This document shows, piece after piece, positions 1 to 11,712 of a stretch of 64,000 nt of DNA; position 1 is the stretch's first letter; each line of letters opens with the position of its first letter. The notes under the pieces were generated by a model, which searched no databases, was not told where the DNA came from, and saw only the letters and a list, made by a program, of their open reading frames with translations. Source of the stretch: CBDBLK01 sp965215445 (lineage in GTDB: Bacteria > Bdellovibrionota > Bacteriovoracia > Bacteriovoracales > Bacteriovoracaceae). The stretch spans positions 620,001-684,000 of the forward strand of contig CBDCDT010000002.1 of the NCBI GenBank assembly GCA_965215445.1, in the 5' to 3' direction. The position numbers and the translations under genes are program-made.

Positions 1-1425
1 TATTTTGGCCAATTGTTCGGGAGTGGCCTCTTGGACTTTTTCTTTAAGGCCCTCGATATTGCGCACTCCAAATTCCTTGAGGAGGAGATAGCGCCTCTCC
101 ATTTCCTGGCATGCCCACAGGAGGGCCAAAGAGGCCTCCCTGGCGCCTGTAACAACTGGCATAATCAAGTGGGGAAGGCCCTGATAAACAGCAAGTTCCA
201 AATGTTTCGGGTCAATCAAGATAAGCCGCATTTGCTCGGGAGTTTTTTTGACCAGCAAAGAAATGAGGAGTCCATTAATAAAAATAGATTTTCCAGCCCC
301 TGTCGCACCTGCTACCAACATATGGGGCATATAGGCCAGATCGACAACAAAAATCCCACCAAAAACATTTTTTCCCATAGCAATGGGAAGTTTGTGCTGA
401 GAGGATTGAAATTCGCTGGATTTTAAAACTTCATCTAAGTAAATAAACTTGCGAGGAGTTCGCGGAACCTCTATGCCGATAGTTGTTCGCCCAACCATGG
501 GATAGACAATTCTGATGGGTAATCCTTGTAAGGCCAGGCCCAAATCGGCCTCATGGTTTAAGATTTTGGAAACTTTAACTCCTAGACCCAACTCCAACTC
601 AAATGTATCCACTACCGGGCCTTTCAATATATTGACGACTTTTCCTTTGATTTTAAACTCTCCAAGCTTGTCCTCAACTCTGGCGATAATATCTGCAAAA
701 TAATTATTTCTCGGAGCAATTTCTTCTGGCCCTCGGGCCTTGGTTTCTAAAAAATTGACCAAACTCTGATAATCCACGGACTTAGGTTTTGAAACTTGTT
801 TTGGGGTCGGTTTGTATTCAAGTCTTGCGTGTGACACAGCAGGAACTAGATTTGTTTCGTTTTCTTCCTTGGAATCTAAAGTGGGTTCCAAGGCCTGATC
901 CTTTTTCTTAGGCGGAAAGTATCTGGTGAAAATCCCGTCAAAATAGGCCTTTATTTTTATTGAAACCTTTTCCGTTATCGAGCGAAAGGCCCCAGCTAAA
1001 AAAACTATTGTGAGTCCCCATCCTAAAATTGCAGTGGCATAAAAACCCAATTTTTGCTCAATAAAATAGGCTACACCAACTCCCATAAAGTCAGGTAGAA
1101 AAACTCTGGTCAGCAAAAGGCAAGCGAGAGTAAGAACAAAAGCATTAAATACATCCCACATCATTTCTCGATTAGAAAAAGAAAAAGTATAAAATAGGGA
1201 GAAAAGAAAAAATGGAATAAAAACCCAAGGCCCTACATAATAACCAATAAAAGCAACCAAACTTGTAAAATAATAGATAGTATAACCAGGCCAATGAGAT
1301 TCTGAACTTATTGTAAAATAATTGTCAGGCAATGCGTTTTGATAATAGAAGACAATAAAACTTATTACGGTGAGAAGGAAGAGTATAAAAAGTTCAACTT
1401 TCAAGATTTTAGAAATATTAAACAT
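1..1425 (-). CDS. ftsK: DNA translocase FtsK (N-terminal 475 residues; C-terminus beyond window)
   Basis: FtsK/SpoIIIE-type DNA pump, which anchors at the division septum and drives chromosome segregation and dimer resolution. The minus-strand frame is open from an ATG at 1425 to the window edge. About four hydrophobic segments lie in the first 140 residues (typical FtsK N-terminal membrane domain), followed by a charged linker and the motor domain. The Walker A motif GATGAGKS is near residue 371 and a Walker B-like LILIDPKHLEL about 30 residues later. The linker is short, nearer SpoIIIE than E. coli FtsK. The gene starts 23 bases after the stop of the upstream 1449-2366 gene, so the two are probably co-transcribed. 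The gamma domain, if present, would lie outside the window. Confidence 0.95.
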   Translation of the reverse strand, partial: MFNISKILKVELFILFLLTVISFIVFYYQNALPDNYFTISSESHWPGYTIYYFTSLVAFIGYYVGPWVFIPFFLFSLFYTFSFSNREMMWDVFNAFVLTLACLLLTRVFLPDFMGVGVAYFIEQKLGFYATAILGWGLTIVFLAGAFRSITEKVSIKIKAYFDGIFTRYFPPKKKDQALEPTLDSKEENETNLVPAVSHARLEYKPTPKQVSKPKSVDYQSLVNFLETKARGPEEIAPRNNYFADIIARVEDKLGEFKIKGKVVNILKGPVVDTFELELGLGVKVSKILNHEADLGLALQGLPIRIVYPMVGRTTIGIEVPRTPRKFIYLDEVLKSSEFQSSQHKLPIAMGKNVFGGIFVVDLAYMPHMLVAGATGAGKSIFINGLLISLLVKKTPEQMRLILIDPKHLELAVYQGLPHLIMPVVTGAREASLALLWACQEMERRYLLLKEFGVRNIEGLKEKVQEATPEQLAKI

Positions 1426-1448
1426 ACTTCATTGTAAAACCTGTCTAC

Positions 1449-2366
1449 TCAAAGATCAATTTCGAGGCCCAATGAAATGCCTGTATCACTGTGTTTATTT
1501 TCATAAGAATAAAAACCAAGTTCACTATTGTTAATAAAAAGACCTGCTCCTACTTGGCCCCATTTGAATTTTTTCAAAAATGTTATGCTATTTCCGAGGG
1601 AAAAACTCTTTCCTACCGGGTTTCCCGACATCCGACCATGAATTCCTAGGCCTAAGAGATGGGATGATTTCAGGGCCATATCCTTATCAAAGTCAAAATC
1701 AAACTGAAGGCCAACTTTGGGAGTTATATGAAAAGCACTTCTCGGTTCAATAACGTCACTTTCGTTTACATAAAACGTCTCTTTTTGAAAATCCAGACGG
1801 ACAAAAAGCTCACTTTTAGGCCAAATTTCTTTTAAATAAGATAAAGAGTAAATGGCCCTTTCCGACTCGTGCTTGGAAAGGTTGTTAACTTGAGAACGGT
1901 TCCATTCCCACGCCGTTTGCCTGAATGCTATTTCATAAGTATGTTTTTGATTTTTAAATCCTGCGGCCACCGAAAAATCTTTCGATCTCTTGGAAATTAA
2001 TTTAAATTCTTCGTTATTGGCACTATTTCTCCCACGCAAAATTCTTTGATCGTTGGACACTGTAAAATTAAAATAAGGCCGTATGCTCGATTGTTTAGGT
2101 ATTTCTTGAAGGAAGGCAATTGAAGATAGTTTTGCTTTGTTGTTCTGATCAAAGTCACAAACCAAAAGGACGTGAGTTTCGTCCTTTATTTTGATTCCTT
2201 CAAGCTTTGTAAAATTAGGTATGGAACATTGTTGATTGGCAAGAAGGCCATATCCTTTTGCTCCTTTGGTTAAAGGAATTAAATTAGGCCAAAAAACTTG
2301 GGCCACAACATAGTTTGGTAATGCCAAGAAGAAAAACAGATAAAAATAAAATTTAATTTTATTCAT
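1449..2366 (-). CDS. Exported protein of unknown function, probable outer-membrane beta-barrel
   Basis: 305 residues. A signal peptide is visible: lysines at positions 3 and 5, then a hydrophobic stretch ending in VVAQ, with cleavage expected near residue 23. The rest alternates polar and hydrophobic residues with many aromatics and ends in repeated strand-like segments, as in outer-membrane beta-barrels, although the last residue is Leu rather than the usual Phe. No enzymatic motif was recognised. It sits just upstream of ftsK in the same direction. The function is unknown; barrel assignment is an inference from composition and strand pattern. Confidence 0.7.
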   Translation of the reverse strand: MNKIKFYFYLFFFLALPNYVVAQVFWPNLIPLTKGAKGYGLLANQQCSIPNFTKLEGIKIKDETHVLLVCDFDQNNKAKLSSIAFLQEIPKQSSIRPYFNFTVSNDQRILRGRNSANNEEFKLISKRSKDFSVAAGFKNQKHTYEIAFRQTAWEWNRSQVNNLSKHESERAIYSLSYLKEIWPKSELFVRLDFQKETFYVNESDVIEPRSAFHITPKVGLQFDFDFDKDMALKSSHLLGLGIHGRMSGNPVGKSFSLGNSITFLKKFKWGQVGAGLFINNSELGFYSYENKHSDTGISLGLEIDL

Positions 2367-2442
2367 TAAGCAGCTTATCGCTGCTTTTGGTAATCCCTAA
2401 AATTAAATAAATCATATTTAGAACAAAGGAAAAATTTTCCCT

Positions 2443-2477
2443 AAAAAAATAGGGCCACCCGATTGAGTGGCCCTATT
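2443..2477 (-). terminator. Rho-independent terminator of the rRNA operon
   Basis: An 11-base inverted repeat (AATAGGGCCAC paired with GTGGCCCTATT, 8-base loop) followed on the minus strand by a run of Ts. It lies 10 bases past the 3' end of 5S, in the right orientation to end the rRNA transcript. Confidence 0.88.
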
Positions 2478-2486
2478 ATTAAAGAT

Positions 2487-2600
2487 GGTGCCTCTTGCTA
2501 TTCTCACACTCAGTTCCCCGAGCACTACCTTCACCGATGATGGGCTTAACTTCCGAGTTCGGGATGGTATCGGGTGTTTCCCCACCGCTAACGAGACACC
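2487..2600 (-). rRNA. rrf: 5S ribosomal RNA
   Basis: The minus strand carries the 5S core CCGAACTCGGAAGTTAAGC and complementary ends (GGTGTCTC at the 5' end, GAGGCACC at the 3' end), about 114 nucleotides. It lies after 23S and before the terminator. Ends are set by the terminal helix and may be off by a few bases. Confidence 0.93.
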
Positions 2601-2676
2601 AAAGACGTTGACATTCACAAAACAGGATCAACATAAACGAGAAATTCGCAAAGAAAGTAAAAATTGGTAGGTAAAA

Positions 2677-5620
<2,944 letters not shown>

Positions 5621-5733
5621 CAACAAGGTAATTTTTTTATCTTAGCTTGCGTCTTTCTTTGCAAATTCTCATCTCTTCAATTGATCCTGTTATGTCAATG
5701 TCAAAAATCTTAAACTTTCTCGAATCTCAAACA

Positions 5734-5810
5734 TGGTGGGTCTGGCTGGATTTGAACCAGCGACCCCATCCTTATCAGGGATGTACTCTAACCAACTGAG
5801 CTACAGACCC
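5734..5810 (-). tRNA. tRNA-Ile (anticodon GAT)
   Basis: The minus strand reads GGGTCTGTAGCTCAG at the 5' end, anticodon loop CTGATAA (anticodon GAT), T-loop GGTTCAAATCC, acceptor 3' strand CAGACCC, discriminator A and an encoded CCA. All four helices can be drawn. It lies in the 16S-23S spacer. This spacer holds only this tRNA; the tRNA-Ala that usually accompanies it is upstream of 16S. Confidence 0.96.
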
Positions 5811-5915
5811 CTCATATGGCGAGAAAGTTCGCGAAATGAGAAATGAGACAAAAAAATTCTAAACGTTGACCAAAATCTGCATCCACAAAGCTTTCGCCTG
5901 CTTTTGCAAACTCCT

Positions 5916-7448
<1,533 letters not shown>

Positions 7449-7792
7449 AAATAGACAAAAAATGTTTTTTTTGAACTTTCTTGAATCGCCTAGACCTGAC
7501 GGAGTTTACTCTAAATAAATCACGGAGATTTATTTGTTCTAAACTACCGACGTCTGACTTCTGCCAATTTTCACGTTCTACTCTAACTCTCGCAAGTTTA
7601 GCTTCAACTCGAAATTATCAGCAGCATCTAGTTACATCAGACTTAAGATCGTTTAGAACCTTTCATCTCATTCTCATCGCGTTTCCACCTCCCTTAAGGA
7701 GGCAAAACTTAAAACTGTTTTAAAATGTTAAAAAGCTGGCGTACTCACATACGCCTCGCCACCGAAAACCTTCATATTAAAGAAGGAGCGAA
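7449..7792 (-). other. rRNA leader between tRNA-Ala and 16S, no gene
   Basis: This 344-base stretch is transcribed with the rRNA operon. It holds a boxA antitermination element (7726-7737), a small GC-rich inverted repeat CCTCCTTAAGGGAGG near 7706-7720 and no credible coding frame. Short complementary segments on either side of 16S could form the processing stem, but I could not define it with confidence. Confidence 0.7.
7726..7737 (-). promoter_or_regulatory. boxA rRNA antitermination site
   Basis: The minus strand reads AGCTTTTTAACA, matching the E. coli rrn boxA TGCTCTTTAACA at 10 of 12 positions. It lies 56 bases downstream of tRNA-Ala and about 280 bases upstream of 16S, the expected place for NusB/NusE-dependent antitermination. 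It supports the view that tRNA-Ala belongs to the rRNA transcript. Confidence 0.7.
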
Positions 7793-7868
7793 TGGTGGAG
7801 ATGACTGGATTCGAACCAGCGACCCCCTGCGTGCAAAGCAGGTGCTCTCCCAACTGAGCTACACCCCC
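7793..7868 (-). tRNA. tRNA-Ala (anticodon TGC)
   Basis: The minus strand starts GGGGGTGTAGCTCAG, has anticodon loop TTTGCAC (anticodon TGC), T-arm GGTTCGAATCC, acceptor 3' strand CATCTCC with discriminator A, and an encoded CCA. The acceptor stem pairs with two G-T pairs. It is placed upstream of 16S instead of in the 16S-23S spacer. Confidence 0.96.
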
Positions 7869-7926
7869 TATCACTTTTCAGATTTCGGGCGGGCCAAAAC
7901 TCCATCCTATTTCGGAAGCCTCGGAG

Positions 7927-7955
7927 AGTCTAGTGGCCTCTTATCCTCCCGTCAA
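7927..7955 (-). promoter_or_regulatory. Sigma-70-type promoter of the rRNA operon, with UP-like element
   Basis: On the minus strand the -35 TTGACG (7955-7950) is separated by exactly 17 bases from the -10 TAGACT (7932-7927). An A/T tract of about 30 bases (7956-7985) lies immediately upstream, like an UP element. Transcription would start near 7920, about 50 bases before tRNA-Ala. Call is from sequence pattern only. Confidence 0.72.
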
Positions 7956-8035
7956 CTTTTTAATAATAGATTTTAAAAGAAAATTTTTAGATAATGGAAA
8001 GGTCATGAAAAACTACTCTTTTCCAGGAGGCTGCT

Positions 8036-8626
8036 ATGCAAAATTTTAAGGTTCAACAAAAGCTCTTGACGCATACGTTCAAGGCTTGCTCACTGCTTAT
8101 TTTAGTCGCTTGCTTTCATTCAGAAGAATCTGCTAAAAAGGATGCTAAGGCCCCAAACGTGGCCACCCTCAATTTAACCACTGATAGTCACGGTATGTCT
8201 AAAGCACAGGCAACAATTAAAACCACCTACGGAGATATTGTCTTTAAGTTTTATCCCGAGCAGGCCCCAACGACAGTTGCCAGATTTATAGAGCTGGCAG
8301 AGCAGGACTTTTATAATGACCTCATATTTCATCGCGTCGTTCCCAATTTCGTCATCCAAGGGGGAGACCCTCAAGGCACCGGAATGGGGGGAAGTGGTCA
8401 AAAACTCAAGGCCGAATTTAGCGACATCCAACACATCAAGGGAACTGTTGCCATGGCCAGGGCCAAAGATATTCACTCTGCCGACAGCCAATTTTATATT
8501 GCTTTGAGCACTCTACCCCACCTCGACAAACAATATACTGTCTTCGGCCAAGTCGTTTCGGGATTAAAAATCCTGGATAAAATCCAAAAGGATGACAAAA
8601 TGATCGAGGTATCCATTCAAAAGTAA
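8036..8626 (+). CDS. Cyclophilin-type peptidyl-prolyl cis-trans isomerase, lipoprotein
   Basis: 196 residues. An N-terminal lipobox LLILVAC indicates lipidation at Cys25 and attachment to a membrane on the periplasmic side. Residues from about 57 match a compact cyclophilin fold: FHRVVPNFVIQGGDPQGTG contains the catalytic Arg and the Phe/Gln/Gly core, and AMARAKDIHSADSQFYI matches the family's second conserved block. It would catalyse prolyl isomerisation of exported proteins. A strong AGGAGG five bases before the ATG fixes the start. It is divergent from the rRNA operon and tail-to-tail with the thioredoxin gene, 4 bases apart. Confidence 0.93.
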   Translation: MQNFKVQQKLLTHTFKACSLLILVACFHSEESAKKDAKAPNVATLNLTTDSHGMSKAQATIKTTYGDIVFKFYPEQAPTTVARFIELAEQDFYNDLIFHRVVPNFVIQGGDPQGTGMGGSGQKLKAEFSDIQHIKGTVAMARAKDIHSADSQFYIALSTLPHLDKQYTVFGQVVSGLKILDKIQKDDKMIEVSIQK

Positions 8627-8630
8627 TGGC

Positions 8631-9155
8631 CTATCTTTTCAAAAGCTGGTTAAAGAACTCAACGCTTTCATCGGAATTAAAATCCTGTCCTCCACGAGTC
8701 ATCTTGACCATTTTTCCTCTGAAAAAAATAAGTGTTGTGGGAAGTTCCGAAATCATAAAACTTCCAACGTAACTGCCAGTTGAATCGGCAATCAAAGGAA
8801 AACTCAGCTTGTATTTGCGTTTAATTTTGGCCATCTTTTTCAACTGGCCTCCCTCATCTGCATTGATACCCAAAACTATCATCTGATCGTCTCTGAACTT
8901 TTCCTTCATGGCGAGAAGAGAGGGAAATTCTTCCAAACAGGGAGCGCACCAACTCGCCCAAAAATTGAGAACGACAACGACATTTTTTAATTCTCTGCCC
9001 AGATATTTTTGGCCAGAAGTACTGACAAAGGTGGTATTTTCAAAGATGGACTGATAATGAGGAAGGGATTTCTCTCCGGTATTGCTATAAGCCTGACCAA
9101 AAAGATATGCACTAAACGAGATAACAAGCGCAAAAAGTGGAAAGTATTTCTGCAT
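8631..9155 (-). CDS. TlpA/ResA-like periplasmic thioredoxin
   Basis: About 174 residues. An N-terminal hydrophobic segment (MQKYFPLFALVISFSAYLFG) serves as signal or anchor, followed by a thioredoxin fold with the active site WASWCAPC and the cis-proline motif ELPTTLIF. Redox-active thiol-disulfide proteins of this type act in the periplasm, for instance in cytochrome c maturation; the actual partner here is unknown. The frame is open to 9215, but ATG 9155 has a GAGGA five bases upstream and gives a clean signal peptide, and the longer start would overlap the divergent 9194 gene, so 9155 is chosen. Confidence 0.9.
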   Translation of the reverse strand: MQKYFPLFALVISFSAYLFGQAYSNTGEKSLPHYQSIFENTTFVSTSGQKYLGRELKNVVVVLNFWASWCAPCLEEFPSLLAMKEKFRDDQMIVLGINADEGGQLKKMAKIKRKYKLSFPLIADSTGSYVGSFMISELPTTLIFFRGKMVKMTRGGQDFNSDESVEFFNQLLKR

Positions 9156-9193
9156 TGAGTTCCTCAATAAACTCCCCTTAAAATGCCATTGTA

Positions 9194-9400
9194 ATGCTTT
9201 CTCAAAATTGTGCAACTGCTAAGAAGTTAAGAACTTCCCAAGCTGGCCAAACCTTTCTCGAATTTATGTTGCTTTTGCTGGTACTCATGAGCTTAAGCAT
9301 TGCCTTAGTCAAAGGCTTTAATGGGGGGCTCGCCGACCGCTGGCAGGCCCTGGTACGGGTTATCGCCGCTCCTTCCAATGACCCCATTGAACTGAATTAA
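9194..9400 (+). CDS. Small TadE/Flp-like membrane protein, possible prepilin
   Basis: 68 residues. After a short basic leader comes SQAGQTFLEFMLLLLVLM: Gly-Gln, then Glu five residues after the Gly, then a hydrophobic helix. This is the layout of type IV-like prepilins and TadE proteins, in which a prepilin peptidase cuts after the Gly and Glu5 follows. The rest is a short polar tail. No tad or pil gene is next to it. No strong ribosome-binding site is seen before ATG 9194. Identity as a pilin-like protein is an inference from the N-terminal pattern; an orphan small membrane protein is the alternative. Confidence 0.55.
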   Translation: MLSQNCATAKKLRTSQAGQTFLEFMLLLLVLMSLSIALVKGFNGGLADRWQALVRVIAAPSNDPIELN

Positions 9401-9451
9401 AAAGGGTGGAGCAAATCGCCTTTTTGAGAGGCATTTGATAAAACCTTACCC

Positions 9452-10945
9452 GTGAAAACCATTTTGGCCATCGACCAAGGTACGACTGGCACCACTGCTG
9501 CCCTCATCCGCACCGACAACTTTGAGTTTATTGGCAAAGTCGGCCGTGAACACCCCCAAATTTATCCCAGACCTGGACTGGTAGAACACGATTTAAATGA
9601 TATTTGGTCATCAGTCGGCCACACAGTACAGTCCGTTTTGCAAAAATATCAAGTTGACCCCAGTGACTTGCAGGCGATTGGATTGACTAATCAAAGGGAA
9701 ACCACTTGTGCCTTTCACAGAGACGGAACTCCTCTCCACAACGCCATCGTCTGGCAGGATCGCCGCACGACCGAGCATTGCAAGGCCTTAAAAGCTCGGG
9801 AAGAATTCGTCAGAGAAAAAACCGGATTGCCCCTCGACCCCTATTTTAGCGCCACCAAAATGGCCTGGTTATTAAAACACTCACCGTCGGTGCAAGAGGC
9901 ACTCTCTAATCAAAATTTATTATTGGGGACCATTGATGCTTTTTTATTATACAAGCTTTCCAAAGGACAAACTTGGGCCACCGAACCTTCCAACGCTTCC
10001 CGAACTTTGCTTATGAATTTAAAAAACGGCGAGTGGGATGATGAGCTTCTCTCCACTTTTGAAATTCCCCGCTCTACACTTCCACCCATCCGTGATTCGT
10101 GGGGTGAATTTGGAACAACTCAGGGATTGGACTTCCTCCCCGATGGCATCCCTATCACTGGCATTTTGGGTGACCAACAGGCGGCACTTTTTGGGCAGGG
10201 GGGAACACATCGCGGGGCCATGAAGTGCACTTACGGTACCGGGGCCTTCATGCTCCTCAATACCGGCAAACAATTAGAGCGTTCTCCTCACGGTCTGCTA
10301 ACCACAATTGCCTTCCGGGGAAATAATGAGACTTATTATGCCTTGGAAGGGGCCAGCTATATTGCCGGTGCGGCCGTACAGTGGTTGAGAGATAATTTGC
10401 AAATTATTTCTTCTGCCCCCGAATCTGAAGCACTGGCAAAACAGGTTTCCAATCTTCAAGAGATGGAGCATCTGTTGTTTATGCCTTTCTTTACAGGACT
10501 GGGTTCACCCTATTGGGTGAGTGGAGCTAAAGCGGCCATTGTGGGAATCACTCGTGATACCGGCCGCTCTCATTTGGCGCGTGCCTGTCTGGAGGGAATC
10601 TGTTTAAGTATTAACGATCTTATCGAGTCCATGCGCCGCGATACCAAACTTACAATCAAAAATCTCAAAGTTGACGGCGGAGCGGTTGCCAACAATTTCC
10701 TTTGCCAAACCCAGGCCAATTTCAGCGACTTGGAAATTATACGCCCGCAAGTCATTGAAACCACTGCGTATGGTGCGGCCTTGGCAGCGGCGGTGGGCAG
10801 CAATTTAATTTCGGTGGAAGAAATACAAAGTTTGTGGAAATCAGAGCGGTCTTTTTATCCAGAATCCAGCAATCAAGACTACTGCCAAAAAAAGCTTCAG
10901 CAGTGGAAAACCTCCATTAAACAGCTTTTTCTTGCCACAACCTAA
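9452..10945 (+). CDS. glpK: Glycerol kinase
   Basis: 497 residues, the normal size for GlpK. FGGY-family kinase that phosphorylates glycerol to sn-glycerol 3-phosphate with ATP in the cytoplasm. Seen: N-terminal phosphate loop AIDQGTTGTTAAL, substrate region GLTNQRETT and AIVWQDRRT, the C-domain ATP site TYGTGAFMLLNTG, and FGGY-like LKVDGGAVANNFL. GTG is the start. No glpF or glpD is next to it. The upstream 9194 gene ends 51 bases before and has no evident link. Confidence 0.96.
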   Translation: MKTILAIDQGTTGTTAALIRTDNFEFIGKVGREHPQIYPRPGLVEHDLNDIWSSVGHTVQSVLQKYQVDPSDLQAIGLTNQRETTCAFHRDGTPLHNAIVWQDRRTTEHCKALKAREEFVREKTGLPLDPYFSATKMAWLLKHSPSVQEALSNQNLLLGTIDAFLLYKLSKGQTWATEPSNASRTLLMNLKNGEWDDELLSTFEIPRSTLPPIRDSWGEFGTTQGLDFLPDGIPITGILGDQQAALFGQGGTHRGAMKCTYGTGAFMLLNTGKQLERSPHGLLTTIAFRGNNETYYALEGASYIAGAAVQWLRDNLQIISSAPESEALAKQVSNLQEMEHLLFMPFFTGLGSPYWVSGAKAAIVGITRDTGRSHLARACLEGICLSINDLIESMRRDTKLTIKNLKVDGGAVANNFLCQTQANFSDLEIIRPQVIETTAYGAALAAAVGSNLISVEEIQSLWKSERSFYPESSNQDYCQKKLQQWKTSIKQLFLATT

Positions 10946-10999
10946 AAACAATTTCATAATTTCCATGGCCAAATTCTTGGCCCAAACAAAGGAGAGATC

Positions 11000-11548
11000 A
11001 TGAATTTTATCAAGGGTATTTTACTCACTGCCCTATTGTGCCAATGGAGCACTTTTGCCCAAGTGAGAGAAAACCACCTCGACATAGAAATCACAGTCAG
11101 CGATGAACGAGGCGTTTATCAGTGGTCAAAAGAAAGTAAAACTTATGAGTTGGATCAATTAACGACCGGAAAGATAACGCTTACCTTTAAAAAGGCAACG
11201 GGAATATTTAGAGACATAGAACGTGCCATCCCCAAAGAGGAGTCTAGCGCCAGCATCATGACAGAACGCGCAAGTATAAGATTGTTAATGGATGCTCCAA
11301 CAGGCAACTTGCAATTGGTAACGACTTTTCATTATGGCCCCTCTTCAAAACGCACCTTTTTATCAGACATCGTTTTAATCAAGGGAACTTATGCCGATTA
11401 CCTGGACGGAGAAACTATCGAGTTTACCCTGACTTCTGAAGGCCAAATTTCTCTTTACGAAAATTTCGTACGAGAAGGTATAGATACTCTTACGCAAAGT
11501 AGTGCCAACGGAAATAAAGACATTGAACGCCAAATGAATCTCTCTTAA
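11000..11548 (+). CDS. Exported protein of unknown function, apparently frameshifted at its 3' end
   Basis: 182 residues as read, starting at an ATG preceded by AAAGGAGAG. A signal peptide is clear: MNFIKGILLTALLCQWSTFAQ, cleavage after Ala20 or Gln21. The mature part is beta-rich with no recognised motif. The frame stops at 11548, but a further 42 codons of coding-like sequence continue in the +1 frame to a TAG at 11675, ending just before the shared terminator. A single inserted base near 11540-11548 would explain this. Function unknown. Confidence 0.7.
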   Translation: MNFIKGILLTALLCQWSTFAQVRENHLDIEITVSDERGVYQWSKESKTYELDQLTTGKITLTFKKATGIFRDIERAIPKEESSASIMTERASIRLLMDAPTGNLQLVTTFHYGPSSKRTFLSDIVLIKGTYADYLDGETIEFTLTSEGQISLYENFVREGIDTLTQSSANGNKDIERQMNLS

Positions 11549-11675
11549 GGCCTTTTTTGATATTGATGTCGATATTACCAAGATTGAAAACCCTGTTTAC
11601 AAGGCCAATCTCGGTGAATTGACTCTTCATTTACCCTTAATTCAAACCCAAGTTAAGTTCAGGCCCAAACAGTAG
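11540..11675 (+). other. Coding-like continuation of the 11000 gene in the +1 frame
   Basis: After the stop at 11548 the +1 frame reads FFDIDVDITKIENPVYKANL and on to a TAG at 11673-11675, six bases before the terminator. It has no good start or ribosome-binding site of its own. The amphipathic, beta-like character resembles the preceding protein. Best read as the true C-terminus lost to a one-base frameshift (mutation or sequencing error), less likely as programmed frameshifting. Confidence 0.5.
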
Positions 11676-11680
11676 CAAGT

Positions 11681-11712
11681 AAAAAGGCCGAGATAGAATT
11701 CTCGGCCTTTTT
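11681..11712. terminator. Bidirectional rho-independent terminator
   Basis: A 12-base perfect inverted repeat, AAAAAGGCCGAG and CTCGGCCTTTTT, with an 8-base loop and T runs on both strands. It lies between the convergent 11000 gene and radA, whose stop codon directly abuts it, so it can serve both. Confidence 0.9.

Noticed and set aside
13..426. 137-residue plus-strand frame
   Set aside because: It is antisense to ftsK, whose Walker motifs and codon use are clear on the minus strand.
9156..9215. Longer N-terminus for the TlpA-like protein
   Set aside because: ATG 9155 has a better ribosome-binding site and begins directly with the signal peptide; the longer form overlaps the divergent gene.
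10946..10995. Short inverted repeat GGCCAA/TTGGCC after glpK as a terminator
   Set aside because: The stem is only six bases and no T-run follows; it may simply reflect the general abundance of GGCC.
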